From positions 124,001 through 188,000 of the forward strand of contig JBEKGS010000001.1 of assembly GCA_050012675.1 (NCBI GenBank): a DNA stretch of 64,000 nucleotides. The letters are read 5' to 3'. This document shows, in pieces, positions 17,388 to 26,023 of this stretch. The translations under genes were made by a program, and so were the position numbers. Position 1 is the stretch's first letter. Every line of letters starts with the position of its first letter. Source of the DNA: Fen-455 sp050012675 (GTDB lineage Bacteria > Actinomycetota > Acidimicrobiia > Acidimicrobiales > Bog-793). The notes beneath the pieces were generated by a model. That model searched no databases. It was not told the origin of the DNA and saw only the letters and a program-made list of their open reading frames with translations.

Positions 17388-18524
17388 ATGAGCACGACCG
17401 AGGCCGACATGACCGCGGTGACCCGTGCCGTTGCGATGGTTCAGCAGGTGCAGCGCCGCGCCGCCAGCACCGGGCTCGAGCTCGTGAAGTGCCGGCGCAG
17501 CTTCGACAAAGTGCAGGCGCTTGACGGGTTCTCCATTTCGGTCGCGCCCGGCGAGCTCGTGGCCTTGCTCGGCCCATCGGGGTGCGGCAAGACGACGGCG
17601 TTGCGTGCCGTGGCCGGGCTGGAGCAGCTTGACGAGGGCGAGGTGCTCGTCGGCGGCGAGGATGTCACCAAGCTCCCGGCGCACCGGCGCAACCTCGGGA
17701 TGGTCTTCCAGGCCTACAGCTTGTTCCCGAACATGAACGCGCTGGACAACGTCGCCTTCGGCCTCGAAGTGCGCAAGGTCAACGCTGCCCAACGCCGGGC
17801 ACGGGCCGGGGAGCTACTCGACCTCGTCGGGCTGACCGGGCTCGCCGAGCGCTTCCCCTACGAGCTCTCGGGCGGCCAGCAGCAACGGGTCGCCCTGGCA
17901 CGTGCCCTGTGTGCAGAGCCGCGCCTGCTGTTGCTCGACGAGCCGCTGTCGGCCCTCGACGCCAAGGTGCGCGCCCAATTGCGCGACGAGATCCGACGTA
18001 TCCAGCTCGAATTCGGCATCACCACGCTGTTCGTCACCCATGACCAGGAAGAGGCCCTGTCGTTGTCGGACCGCGTCGGGGTGATGCGAAAGGGGCGCCT
18101 CGAGCAGCTCGGCACGCCGGCCGAGGTTTACTCCCAGCCTGCGACCGACTTCGTCGCCCAGTTCGTCGGGTCCGTGAGCCGCCTGCCGGGCGAGATCGTC
18201 AGCCCCGGCACGGTCGCCGTCCTGGGCTCGCGCCTCGCCGTCCCGAACGCTGCCAGTGCCGAGCTTGCCACTGGCACAGCCGTCGACGTCCTGGTCCGTC
18301 CGGAGAGCATCCGTATCCGGCCCTCGCCGGCCGGTCCGGCGGTGGTCGTTCGTGCCTCTTTTTTTGGCGCCTCCGTGCGCGTCGTCGCCGTGCTCCCCGG
18401 CGGGGTTGAGGTGGCGTCCACGATCTCCGCGGCCGACAGCTACGCGCTCCCGGCTGGCGTCCGGGCCGACATCGAGCTGCTCGATGAAGCGCTGTTCGTC
18501 GTCGGAAGGCAGTTGACCCCCTGA
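17388..18524 (+). CDS. phnT: 2-aminoethylphosphonate ABC transporter ATP-binding protein
   Basis: 378-residue ATPase with Walker A GPSGCGKT, signature LSGGQQQRVALARAL, Walker B LLLLDEP, and switch region TTLFVTHDQEEALS, followed by a TOBE-like C-terminal domain (DVLVRPESIRIRP). ATG 17388 follows AGGAGG at 17379-17384; an upstream in-frame ATG at 17364 overlaps the permease end but lacks such a site. About 35 extra residues precede the usual ABC start, slightly long for the family. It energises the AEP importer. Confidence 0.9.
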   Translation: MSTTEADMTAVTRAVAMVQQVQRRAASTGLELVKCRRSFDKVQALDGFSISVAPGELVALLGPSGCGKTTALRAVAGLEQLDEGEVLVGGEDVTKLPAHRRNLGMVFQAYSLFPNMNALDNVAFGLEVRKVNAAQRRARAGELLDLVGLTGLAERFPYELSGGQQQRVALARALCAEPRLLLLDEPLSALDAKVRAQLRDEIRRIQLEFGITTLFVTHDQEEALSLSDRVGVMRKGRLEQLGTPAEVYSQPATDFVAQFVGSVSRLPGEIVSPGTVAVLGSRLAVPNAASAELATGTAVDVLVRPESIRIRPSPAGPAVVVRASFFGASVRVVAVLPGGVEVASTISAADSYALPAGVRADIELLDEALFVVGRQLTP

Positions 18525-18732
18525 TCGCCCCCGTTATCGGCGCCCGTAAGTCGGCACCCCTTCGTCACCGGAAACCCCGGCGCAGTTGGCAGGCGCGAGA
18601 TCGTGCCTGCTGGTTTGCCACGACGAATGCGTGTCCACAAGGTGGGATTCGAGACCACGGCCTCCGCGAGGCCGGCTGGTGCTCGCGTGCGCCGCGTAGT
18701 TATCGTCCGGCCAGTCCCCAAAGCGAGGTGCC

Positions 18733-19854
18733 ATGAGAGCTCCATATCTGCTGACCCCTGGCCCGCTCACGACATCGGAAACGGTGAAGGAGAAGATGTT
18801 GCGGGATTGGGGCTCGCGCGACGCCGCCTTCATTGCCATGAACAGCAAAATGCGCGAGCGCCTGGTCGCTTTGGCTAACGCCCGCGAGACCCACGTCTGC
18901 GTGCCGGTCCAGGGGTCGGGCACTTTTGCCATCGAGGCGACGATCGCGACGCTGCTCGCGCGCGACGACAAGCTGTTGGTACTGGTGAACGGTGCGTACG
19001 GAAGGCGCATGGTCCAGATAGCGCGCGTCATGGACCACAGCGTTGAAGCTCTCGAATGGCGCGAGGACCAGACTGTCGACGCGGGGGCCGTGGACCGGCG
19101 GCTGGCCGAGGGCACGGACATCACCCACGTGGCGGCCGTGCACTGTGAGACGACCTCGGGCATCTTGAACCCCATCGAAGAGGTGGCCGCCGTAGTGGCA
19201 TCCCACGGCCGGGCGTTCATCATCGATGCCATGAGCGCCTTCGGGGCGCTGCCCCTCGATGCGGCGGAAGTCCCGTTCACAGCCGTGGTCGCCTCTTCCA
19301 ACAAGTGCCTCCAGGGAGTGCCGGGCATGGGCTTCGCACTGATCCGCCGTGACGCGCTGGAACAGTGCAAAGGAAATTCCCACTCCTTGAGCTTGGACCT
19401 GTTCGACCAGTGGGAGGGCTTCGAGAAGAACGGGCAGTGGCGCTTCACCCCGCCTACCCACGTCATAGCGGCCTTCCTGCAGGCGCTCGACGAGCACGCC
19501 GGCGAAGGTGGCGTGGCCGGACGTGGCGCCCGCTACGCCAGGAACCACCAGGTCCTGGTGGACGGCATGGAGCAACTGGGGTTCCGCTGCCTTCTCGCGC
19601 GCAAGGACCAGGCACCGATAATCGTGACCTTCCACATGCCGGCCGATCCGCACTTCAGTTTCGCCGAGTTCTACGAGCGCCTCAGTGCCAGGGGGTTCCT
19701 CATCTATCCGGGAAAGCTGACGGTGGCGGATTCCTTCCGCATCGGTTGCATCGGCGACCTCGGCGAAGGCGAGATTCGTGCGGCACTTGGGGCAATCGGC
19801 TCTGTTCTCGGGGAAATGGGCGTGCGCGACGGTGCACCCTCGCTGACAGCTTGA
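18733..19854 (+). CDS. phnW: 2-aminoethylphosphonate:pyruvate aminotransferase
   Basis: 373-residue class V PLP aminotransferase. It begins with the PhnW hallmark YLLTPGPLTTSETVK, followed by LRDWGSRDAAF, VQGSGTFAIEA and the PLP lysine in VVASSNKCLQGVPGMGF. It converts 2-aminoethylphosphonate plus pyruvate to phosphonoacetaldehyde plus alanine, feeding PhnX directly downstream. A 208-bp gap separates it from phnT, so it could have its own promoter, although the function continues the transport operon. Confidence 0.94.
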   Translation: MRAPYLLTPGPLTTSETVKEKMLRDWGSRDAAFIAMNSKMRERLVALANARETHVCVPVQGSGTFAIEATIATLLARDDKLLVLVNGAYGRRMVQIARVMDHSVEALEWREDQTVDAGAVDRRLAEGTDITHVAAVHCETTSGILNPIEEVAAVVASHGRAFIIDAMSAFGALPLDAAEVPFTAVVASSNKCLQGVPGMGFALIRRDALEQCKGNSHSLSLDLFDQWEGFEKNGQWRFTPPTHVIAAFLQALDEHAGEGGVAGRGARYARNHQVLVDGMEQLGFRCLLARKDQAPIIVTFHMPADPHFSFAEFYERLSARGFLIYPGKLTVADSFRIGCIGDLGEGEIRAALGAIGSVLGEMGVRDGAPSLTA

Positions 19855-19893
19855 CAAGACCACATTCGCGACTCGTAGGCCCGGAGGCCAGCC

Positions 19894-20724
19894 ATGTCAT
19901 CTGATCGTGCTCATCGTTATGTCGGCCCACTCAAGGCAGTCGTCCTCGACTGGGCCGGGACGACCGTCGACCACGGTTGCATGGCTCCGGTCGCAACCTT
20001 CATGCAGGCCTTCGCCGAGACGGGCGTCCCTATAACCGTCGCCGAGGCGCGCGCCCCGATGGGTATGGCCAAGTGGCACCACATCCAGGCGATCACGCGC
20101 ATGGACCAGGTCGCCGCGAGGTGGCTGGCCGCCCACGGGCGCCTGCCTGACGACTCCGATGTCGACGCCCTCTACCGGCGCTTTTTGCCCCTGCAGGTGC
20201 AGACGGTCGAGCAGTACTCCGATGTCATCGACGGGGTCGTCGAGACGGTCGCCGCCCTGCGGGCGCGGGGCCTTGCCATTGCCTCGACCACCGGCTATCC
20301 GCGCGAGGTCATGGACGTCGTCGTACGCATCGCCAAGGAGCAGGGTTACGAAGCCGACGTGACGGTCTGTGCCGGCGACACACCGACGGGTCGGCCGGGC
20401 CCGTTCATGGCCCTGCAAGCTCTGATCAAGCTTTCGATCAGCCCGGTCGAGGCGGTCGTCAAGGTCGGGGACACCGCCGTCGACATGGGAGAGGGGCTGA
20501 ACGGCGGCATGTGGGCCGTCGGTGTCGCCGTGACCGGCAACGAGGTGGGCCTCACCGCTGCCGAGTACGCCGCGCAACCAGCCGAGTCACAGCTCCGCCT
20601 CGGCGCGCAGGCAACCGAGCGGCTGCAGGCGGCCGGCGCCCATTACGTGGTCGACCGCTTGAGCGACGTCGTGGCGGTGGTTGACAAGATCGAAGCACGC
20701 TTGGCCAAAGGCGAGAAGCCCTGA
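19894..20724 (+). CDS. phnX: Phosphonoacetaldehyde hydrolase (phosphonatase)
   Basis: 276-residue HAD-superfamily enzyme that cleaves the C-P bond of phosphonoacetaldehyde to acetaldehyde and phosphate. The nucleophile Asp is in VVLDWAGTTVDHG, and the Schiff-base lysine typical of phosphonatases is in APMGMAKWHHIQAI. The later motif KVGDTAVDMGEG contains the metal-binding acids. Length is normal (~270). It lies 39 bases after phnW and 24 bases before the PbfA-like gene, completing AEP breakdown. Confidence 0.95.
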   Translation: MSSDRAHRYVGPLKAVVLDWAGTTVDHGCMAPVATFMQAFAETGVPITVAEARAPMGMAKWHHIQAITRMDQVAARWLAAHGRLPDDSDVDALYRRFLPLQVQTVEQYSDVIDGVVETVAALRARGLAIASTTGYPREVMDVVVRIAKEQGYEADVTVCAGDTPTGRPGPFMALQALIKLSISPVEAVVKVGDTAVDMGEGLNGGMWAVGVAVTGNEVGLTAAEYAAQPAESQLRLGAQATERLQAAGAHYVVDRLSDVVAVVDKIEARLAKGEKP

Positions 20725-20748
20725 GCCCTGCTGAGGGATTGGACTGGC

Positions 20749-22116
20749 GTGGCTGTGTCTGACCAACGTGAAGGGGACGCGAACCTGAGCGCCAACCGGG
20801 CCGGATGGGCCGAGCGCGCTCTCGGAGAGGCCGCGCGCGCTCTGCTCCGGCGCGATGAGGCGGTCTTTATCCGCCAGTCCCTGTCGACTCCCTGCCTGAG
20901 CGCCATCGTCAAGGCCGAGGGGTGTTGGATCGAGGATGCCGACGGGCGTCGGTATCTGGACTTCCACGGCAACTCCGCCCATCACATCGGCTACGGCCAC
21001 CCGAAGGTCATCGCGGCCGTGGAGCGGCAGATGCGTTCCCTGCCTTTCGCCCCGCGCCGGTTCACCTGTGATCCTGCTGTGACGCTGGCCGAGACCTTGT
21101 GCGCCATGGTGCCTGGCGGACCATGGAAAGTGCTCTTTGCTCCGGGCGGCTCGGAAGCTGTGGAGATCGCGCTCAAGATCGCCCGCCTGGCGACAGGACG
21201 GTTCAAGACGGTGAGCTTCTGGGACTCTTTTCACGGAGGGGGCTTCGGCGCGGCTTCGATCGGGGGAGAGGCCCTTTTCCGCTCGGGCGGGATAGGGCCT
21301 CTCCTTCCGGGCACAGAGCACGTTGCCCCCTTTGCCTGTTACCGGTGTCCCTACGGCTTTGAGGCACCGGGCGGCACGCCCGATCTCGACCGGTGCCTCA
21401 TGGCCTGCGCCCGGATGGCCAGCTACGTCCTCGAGCGCGAGGGCGATGTCGCGGCCGTGGTGGCCGAGCCGATCCGTGCCGTTCCCTATCTGCCGCCGCC
21501 GGGCTTCTGGCAGGAGGTGCGGCGCGCCTGTGACCGCACCGGAGCGCTGCTCGTCTTCGACGAGATCCCCACCGGACTTGGAAAGACCGGGCGGTTCTGC
21601 GCCCACGAGCATGTCGGCGTCTCACCCGACGTGCTCGTGCTGGGCAAGGCCCTCGGCGGCGGTCTGCTGCCCATCGCCGCCGTAATGGCACGCGCCGACC
21701 TCGACGTGATGGCGGACAAGTCCATTGGCCACTACACCCATGAGAAGAACCCGGTGCTGGCGGCTGCTGCGATCGCCACCTTGGAGGTGATAGTGGAGGA
21801 GGGCCTCGTGGCCCGGGCATCCGAGCTCGGCCAGTACCTCGGCGCACGTTTGGGTGAGATGGCCCGCCGCTTGCCGGTCATCGGTGACGTCCGCGGAGCG
21901 GGCCTGCTCCATGGTGTGGAACTGATAACACCCGACGGGGCACCGGCCGCCGAGACGGCAGACAGCGTCCTTTACCGGGCCCTGGAACGAGGCCTTTCCT
22001 TCAAGGTGACCATGGGAAGCGTGCTCACACTCTCCCCACCTTTGACGATCTCCCGCGACGAACTGGACCTTGCCCTCGCAATCCTGGAGAGCTGCCTCGA
22101 AGAAGCGACGTGGTGA
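20749..22116 (+). CDS. pbfA: PbfA-like (R)-1-hydroxy-2-aminoethylphosphonate ammonia-lyase
   Basis: 455-residue class III aminotransferase-fold protein. The N-terminal signature (RRDEAVFIRQSLSTPCL, YLDFHGNSAHHIGYGHPKV, LPFAPRRFTC) is that of PbfA-type enzymes that occur next to phnW/phnX and convert (R)-1-hydroxy-2-aminoethylphosphonate to phosphonoacetaldehyde and ammonia. The PLP lysine is in VLVLGKALGGGLLPIAA and the Asp in LLVFDEIPTGLGKTG. A cysteine pair in FACYRCPYGF is also visible. It would let the operon use a hydroxylated AEP analogue that PhnW cannot process. A plain transaminase role is the alternative. Confidence 0.82.
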   Translation: MAVSDQREGDANLSANRAGWAERALGEAARALLRRDEAVFIRQSLSTPCLSAIVKAEGCWIEDADGRRYLDFHGNSAHHIGYGHPKVIAAVERQMRSLPFAPRRFTCDPAVTLAETLCAMVPGGPWKVLFAPGGSEAVEIALKIARLATGRFKTVSFWDSFHGGGFGAASIGGEALFRSGGIGPLLPGTEHVAPFACYRCPYGFEAPGGTPDLDRCLMACARMASYVLEREGDVAAVVAEPIRAVPYLPPPGFWQEVRRACDRTGALLVFDEIPTGLGKTGRFCAHEHVGVSPDVLVLGKALGGGLLPIAAVMARADLDVMADKSIGHYTHEKNPVLAAAAIATLEVIVEEGLVARASELGQYLGARLGEMARRLPVIGDVRGAGLLHGVELITPDGAPAAETADSVLYRALERGLSFKVTMGSVLTLSPPLTISRDELDLALAILESCLEEATW

Positions 22117-22163
22117 GGGCGTGAGGCCAAGGGCAAGCCGCGATCAGGGTTCGGTCAGGGCCG

Positions 22164-22385
22164 CTAACGGGGCTTTCGGGCGCGCGCGTCCCGGCTGCGC
22201 GGTGAACTGCGCCCCGGCTGCGTGCGTTTCGGCGTTGCCCGCCCTGAAGATGTGCGCCCCGCTGGATTGTCGCCCTGGGCAGCGGCGTCCCGAGCCTCCC
22301 TTTGGACCCTGGTCGCTCCTCTACGGGCGTCGAAGACGATCAAGGCGAACGCCGCGACTACGAGCACGATCACGAGCACTAACAC
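22164..22385 (-). CDS. Small single-pass membrane protein of unknown function
   Basis: 73-residue frame on the minus strand beginning at GTG 22385, with AGGAAGGAAG as a likely ribosome binding site; a TTG at 22424 would add 13 residues. The first ~20 residues form one hydrophobic helix (LVLVIVLVVAAFALIVFDAR), followed by a basic, Ser/Pro/Arg-rich tail. It lies just downstream of, and in line with, the PH-like gene at 22443-22778, so the two may be co-transcribed. No family recognised. Confidence 0.5.
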   Translation of the reverse strand: MLVLVIVLVVAAFALIVFDARRGATRVQREARDAAAQGDNPAGRTSSGRATPKRTQPGRSSPRSRDARARKPR

Positions 22386-22442
22386 GGTGACGCACTTCCT
22401 TCCTCTCCCGGCGCAGTCCGCCAAGGAGCGGTCATCGCCAAG

Positions 22443-22778
22443 CTATCGGAGCTTCAAGGACCGCAGGTCGTTGTAGACCGCGAGCGCATCCGACACGAGG
22501 AGCCGCTGGCGCCCGGTGTCGGTGGTGATGGTGACCCGCAGCTTGCGGAGCGTGGGCGTGAGCTGGACGTCGGTCACCGAGGAGAGGGGCCACGACACGG
22601 CCCGGGCGCCGAAAAGCGCGTCGAGGCGTTTTGGTTCGAAGCCCAGTTTGTCCTCGGTCATGTAGACCAGACCTCCGCGGGCGACGCCGTGCTGGATGTG
22701 GTTCGCAGGACGTGCCCACTTGAGCCCGGTCGGGTCAAGCTCCGGTTGGCCGAAAAAGCGGCGCAGGCCCGCGGTCAC
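22443..22778 (-). CDS. Small PH/GRAM-like domain protein
   Basis: 111 residues, GTG start at 22778. The sequence reads as a compact beta-rich domain (GGLVYMTEDKLGFEPKRLD, WPLSSVTDVQ, RKLRVTITTDTGRQRLLV) ending in a helix (DALAVYNDLRSL), the pattern of bacterial PH/GRAM-like domains. Function unknown. It is convergent with pbfA and lies opposite to the NCS2 permease promoter region. Confidence 0.65.
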   Translation of the reverse strand: MTAGLRRFFGQPELDPTGLKWARPANHIQHGVARGGLVYMTEDKLGFEPKRLDALFGARAVSWPLSSVTDVQLTPTLRKLRVTITTDTGRQRLLVSDALAVYNDLRSLKLR

Positions 22779-22849
22779 GGGCCCACCGGCTCGGGCCGGG
22801 TCGCCCCGGCGGCGGAAGCGATTATGACGAAGATCGACATATTTGTGGC

Positions 22850-22914
22850 AGGGGCTTGACCCATTCGCGCCTTGCGTCCGGCACTCCGCATGCCGGCGAC
22901 GGTACTAAGCCCCT
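22850..22914 (+). other. Nested stem-loop structure in the 22779-23286 intergenic region
   Basis: AGGGGCTT (22850-22857) pairs with AAGCCCCT (22907-22914), and inside it CCGGCA pairs with TGCCGG around a CTCCGCA loop (22878-22896). The ~500-bp space between the PH-like gene and the permease gene holds no convincing ORF, so this could be a structured leader, small RNA or part of a promoter for either neighbour. Direction is unknown. Confidence 0.3.
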
Positions 22915-23169
22915 GTCGAGGCGACCAGTCGTCGGGAGTTGCGCCTGGCCTGGGCACGTCGTCGGCCTTCCCGCGCTTGATTGTCACGGCCTTTTCCCAG
23001 CCCCATGGCTCCAGACGGCTGCCAGCGGCAGGAAAGGGCCTTTGAGTAGGGAATTCCCAGACAACCAACTGCTGATTGACATCAACGCTCGAGGCTAGTT
23101 CGCCATGCCGGCCACGAGCGGCGTCATCTTTCCTGGCAGTCATGTGACATTGGACTCTGGTCGAAACCC

Positions 23170-23187
23170 CACCGTACCGGTACGGTG
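23170..23187 (+). promoter_or_regulatory. Perfect 18-bp palindrome upstream of the NCS2 permease (operator candidate)
   Basis: CACCGTACCGGTACGGTG is an exact palindrome centred 108 bases before the permease start codon. Such a length and symmetry fit the operator of a dimeric TetR- or GntR-type repressor. The regulator is not encoded next to it. Confidence 0.5.
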
Positions 23188-23286
23188 CAAAACGAGGTAG
23201 CAGAGTGCCAGTGGCCGGAAAAGGCCGCGGAACCATAGTCGTGGCCCCTGGCCGTGGGACGAGGCCTTTATTGAAAGGGGTGCCAA

Positions 23287-24678
23287 GTGAGTTCACTGGG
23301 CCTATGGACGGTGCACGGCGACGGTAAGCACATTCCCCCGACGGAGGTGGTGGCGCCTGACGAACGACTTGCATGGCCGCAGACCGTAGGTCTCGGCTTC
23401 CAGCACGTGCTGGCGATGTTCGGGGCTACGTTCATCGTGCCGGTGCTGATCGGCTTCCCGCCGAACACCACCATCTTCTTTTCTGGATGCGGCACTTTGA
23501 TCTTCCTGCTCATCACCATCGGACGCGGGCAGCGGCTGGGGCTTCCGAGCTACCTGGGCAGCAGCTTCGCTTTCATCTCACCGGTGCTGGTCGCCGAGCA
23601 GAAGGGCGGAATCCCGTCCGCGCTGGCCGGCATCTTCGTCGCCGGGGCCGTCTTCTTTGTCATCGGCTTCCTTGTCAACAAGTGGGGATCACGCTTCATC
23701 GAGTGGCTCATGCCGCCCGTTGTCACTGGCGCGGTCGTCGCGCTCATCGGGCTCAACCTGGCTTCGAGTGCCTTCACAAACTTCAACAAGCAGCCTTGGA
23801 CCGGCTTTGCGACCCTTTGCGGAGTAGTCCTTGTGACCGTCGTGTTCCGCGGCTTCATCGGCCGTCTCTCGATCCTGGTCGGTGTGGCATTTGGCTACCT
23901 GATCGGCTGGGCTCAGGGCCAGATCAGCTTCACGGCCGTGAGGACGGCCGGATGGGTGGGCCTGCCGCACTTCACCGGCCCGCACTTCAGCATGCGGCCG
24001 ATCTTCCTCATCGTCCCTGTCGTGATTGTCCTCATCGCCGAGAACACGGGCCACATAAAGGCGGTGGCGACGATGACCGGACGGAACCTCGACCGGTCGC
24101 TGGGACGCGGCTACATGGGCGACGGTCTCGCGACGATGCTCGCAGGCCTCGGTGGCGGTAGTGGCACTACCACTTATGCCGAGAACATCGGCGTCATGGC
24201 GGCCACGAAGGTCTACTCGACGTCGGCCTACTACGTCGCAGCAATCGTGGCGATCGCATTCGGCTGCATCCCGAAGTTCGGAGCGCTCATCTCCACCCTG
24301 CCGGCCGGCGTGCTGGGCGGTGCGGGGACGATCCTCTACGGGCTGATCGCGGTCCTCGGTGGGCGCATCTGGGTCGAGAACCGGGTCAACTTCAACAACC
24401 CGGTCAACCTCATACCCTGCGCGATCGGCCTCATAGCCGGGGCCGGGAACTACACGCTCATCTTCGACCACGGGAACGTGCAGTTCAACGGCATCGCCAT
24501 GGGCTGCTTCGGCACGATCATCGCCTTCCAGCTCATGAGGTGGCTCAGCGGCTACGGCGTGTTCCACAACGGGCAACCGCCGATGTTCGCCACTACGGTG
24601 CAGCCCAAAGACGAACTGGCAGGCGTAGGCGCCGAAGGGAACGCTCCACCACCCGGAGCCACCTCCTCGGCTTCATGA
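23287..24678 (+). CDS. NCS2-family uracil/xanthine permease
   Basis: 463-residue nucleobase transporter with about 12-14 membrane segments. The N-terminal LGFQHVLAMFGATFIVPVLIG, the GLPSYLGSSFAFISP segment, VLIAENTGHIKAV and the substrate-loop region GGGSGTTTYAENIGVMAATKV are characteristic of the UraA/UapA (NCS2) family, with closest feel to uracil permeases. GTG 23287 is preceded by GAAAGGGG. The isolated palindrome upstream suggests single-gene regulation; the strong hairpin at 24758 ends it. Uracil versus xanthine cannot be decided. Confidence 0.92.
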   Translation: MSSLGLWTVHGDGKHIPPTEVVAPDERLAWPQTVGLGFQHVLAMFGATFIVPVLIGFPPNTTIFFSGCGTLIFLLITIGRGQRLGLPSYLGSSFAFISPVLVAEQKGGIPSALAGIFVAGAVFFVIGFLVNKWGSRFIEWLMPPVVTGAVVALIGLNLASSAFTNFNKQPWTGFATLCGVVLVTVVFRGFIGRLSILVGVAFGYLIGWAQGQISFTAVRTAGWVGLPHFTGPHFSMRPIFLIVPVVIVLIAENTGHIKAVATMTGRNLDRSLGRGYMGDGLATMLAGLGGGSGTTTYAENIGVMAATKVYSTSAYYVAAIVAIAFGCIPKFGALISTLPAGVLGGAGTILYGLIAVLGGRIWVENRVNFNNPVNLIPCAIGLIAGAGNYTLIFDHGNVQFNGIAMGCFGTIIAFQLMRWLSGYGVFHNGQPPMFATTVQPKDELAGVGAEGNAPPPGATSSAS

Positions 24679-24757
24679 GCCCGGAGGCCAACCTGCCCGC
24701 ACCGAGCTCGTCAAAGAACTGCTCGTCAGGCGGGTAGAGCCTCAGGCCCCGGAGTGG

Positions 24758-24794
24758 GCGAGCGGCCCGGCACTTAGAGTGCCGGGCCGCTCGC
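24758..24794 (+). terminator. Strong bidirectional terminator hairpin
   Basis: A perfect 16-bp stem (24758-24773 with 24779-24794) closes a TTAGA loop between two convergent genes, the permease and the small DUF3040-like gene. It can act on both strands. Confidence 0.75.
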
Positions 24795-24827
24795 ATCGAA
24801 CAGGTCCGGTTCCGGATCCACCCTCCG

Positions 24828-25082
24828 CTACTGCGTCTCGCGCCGGTACTCGCGCAGTCCGAGCCGTGCCACCTCGACGCCGATGAGGGCCACGACAGCC
24901 AGGGTGATCATGAGTGAGGCCGTGTTCGTCAGCGCCATCACCACGGCGGCCACGAGCAGACCGAGACAGATCGCGCCTATCAACAGAGCGCGCCGCAACC
25001 GGTCGATCGTGACCACTCTTCTCCCCAGATCTTCGTCGGTCAAAGACCGCGTGAGGAGCTGGAATTCAACTTCATCGGACAT
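24828..25082 (-). CDS. DUF3040-like small membrane protein
   Basis: 84 residues from ATG 25082, with GGAGGG six bases upstream on the minus strand. A short acidic N-terminus (MSDEVEFQLLTRSLTDEDL) is followed by two hydrophobic helices (ALLIGAICLGLLVAAVVMAL and LMITLAVVALIGVEVARL) and a basic tail, the layout of DUF3040 proteins common in actinobacteria. Function unknown. A longer in-frame start exists but adds non-family sequence. Confidence 0.7.
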   Translation of the reverse strand: MSDEVEFQLLTRSLTDEDLGRRVVTIDRLRRALLIGAICLGLLVAAVVMALTNTASLMITLAVVALIGVEVARLGLREYRRETQ

Positions 25083-25399
25083 GGAGGGTCCCTCCCGTCC
25101 CGAGGTCCGGCCCGAGCAGGACTGCTGGCGGGCCGGTCGGCCGTGTGCGCCGACGACGATCTGTGCCTGGCGTCGAGGCAATCTGCACGGGGCACAAGTG
25201 GTCACCGATTGATCCGATGGCGGAATTCACAGGCATCGCTGCCCCCCCAAACTCTTTCAAACTGCACTTCGGAGAAAGGTGCAACTCAGACAAGCACCCT
25301 GATGTTCCCCCAAGCCCGGCTTTCCAAACGACCGCGCTCAGCCCGCACAGGTATCGGGAGCGGACCCACGCCGGTGCGGAGCATGGTGAAATTCGAGGC

Positions 25400-26023
25400 G
25401 TGGCCATTCGCGTCTGTGTCGAGCAAGGGGACAGGCTGGTGTTCGCCTCGGCGCTCGACTGGCCGGGGTGGTGCCGCCCGGGGCGCAGTGAGCAACAAGC
25501 ACTGGAGGCCCTTGCGGCCTATGCCGGTCGCTACTGCGCAGTGCTACGCGCGGCGGCCCTCGGCTTTGAGCCCGAGAGCACCGAGTTCGACGTCCTGGAG
25601 CGGGCGCCGGGCAACGCCACGACAGACTTCGGTGCCCCGGCGATCATCTCGGAGGCTGAGCGCGAGCCGCTCGACGCCGCGGCCGCAGCCCGCCTCGCCG
25701 CTGTCGTTGCAGGCTGCTGGCCGTTTTTCGACCGAGTCACGAGCGACGCACCCGCCCTGCTTCGCAAGGGGCCCCGAGGTGGTGGCCGCGACCGGGACGA
25801 GATCGTCGACCACGTAGCCGCTGCGGAGCTCGCCTACGCTCGCAAGCTGGGGATAAGGAACGTCCCCGACGCCGGGGCTTGTCGCGTAGCCATCGTCGAG
25901 GTCCTCGCGGCACCGTGCGAGGGCAGTGCCGCCGACGCGAAGGGCTGGCCACCCCGTTACGGTGCCCGCCGGATCGGCTGGCACGTCCTCGACCACGCCT
26001 GGGAGATCGAGGACAGGAGCTGA
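25400..26023 (+). CDS. Conserved hypothetical protein, HicB-like N-terminus and DinB-like C-terminus
   Basis: About 207 residues from GTG 25400; the frame is open further upstream (to ~25145) but that part is compositionally unlike a protein. The N-terminal ~60 residues (VAIRVCVEQGDRLVFASALDWPGWCRPG, EQQALEALAAYAGRY) look like a HicB-type fold. The rest has a helical DinB-like end: DEIVDHVAAAELAYARK and GARRIGWHVLDHAWEIEDR, with histidines suitable for a metal site. Function unknown; a mycothiol- or bacillithiol-dependent enzyme relationship is possible. It stands alone. Confidence 0.7.
   Translation: MAIRVCVEQGDRLVFASALDWPGWCRPGRSEQQALEALAAYAGRYCAVLRAAALGFEPESTEFDVLERAPGNATTDFGAPAIISEAEREPLDAAAAARLAAVVAGCWPFFDRVTSDAPALLRKGPRGGGRDRDEIVDHVAAAELAYARKLGIRNVPDAGACRVAIVEVLAAPCEGSAADAKGWPPRYGARRIGWHVLDHAWEIEDRS

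Noticed and set aside
18525..18732. Possible PHO box before phnW (CGTCACCGGAA)
   Set aside because: Only one unit resembles the consensus and no adjacent 11-nt repeat follows.
22775..23374. 199-codon minus-strand open frame before the NCS2 permease
   Set aside because: No recognisable protein pattern, and it covers the palindrome and the permease start region.
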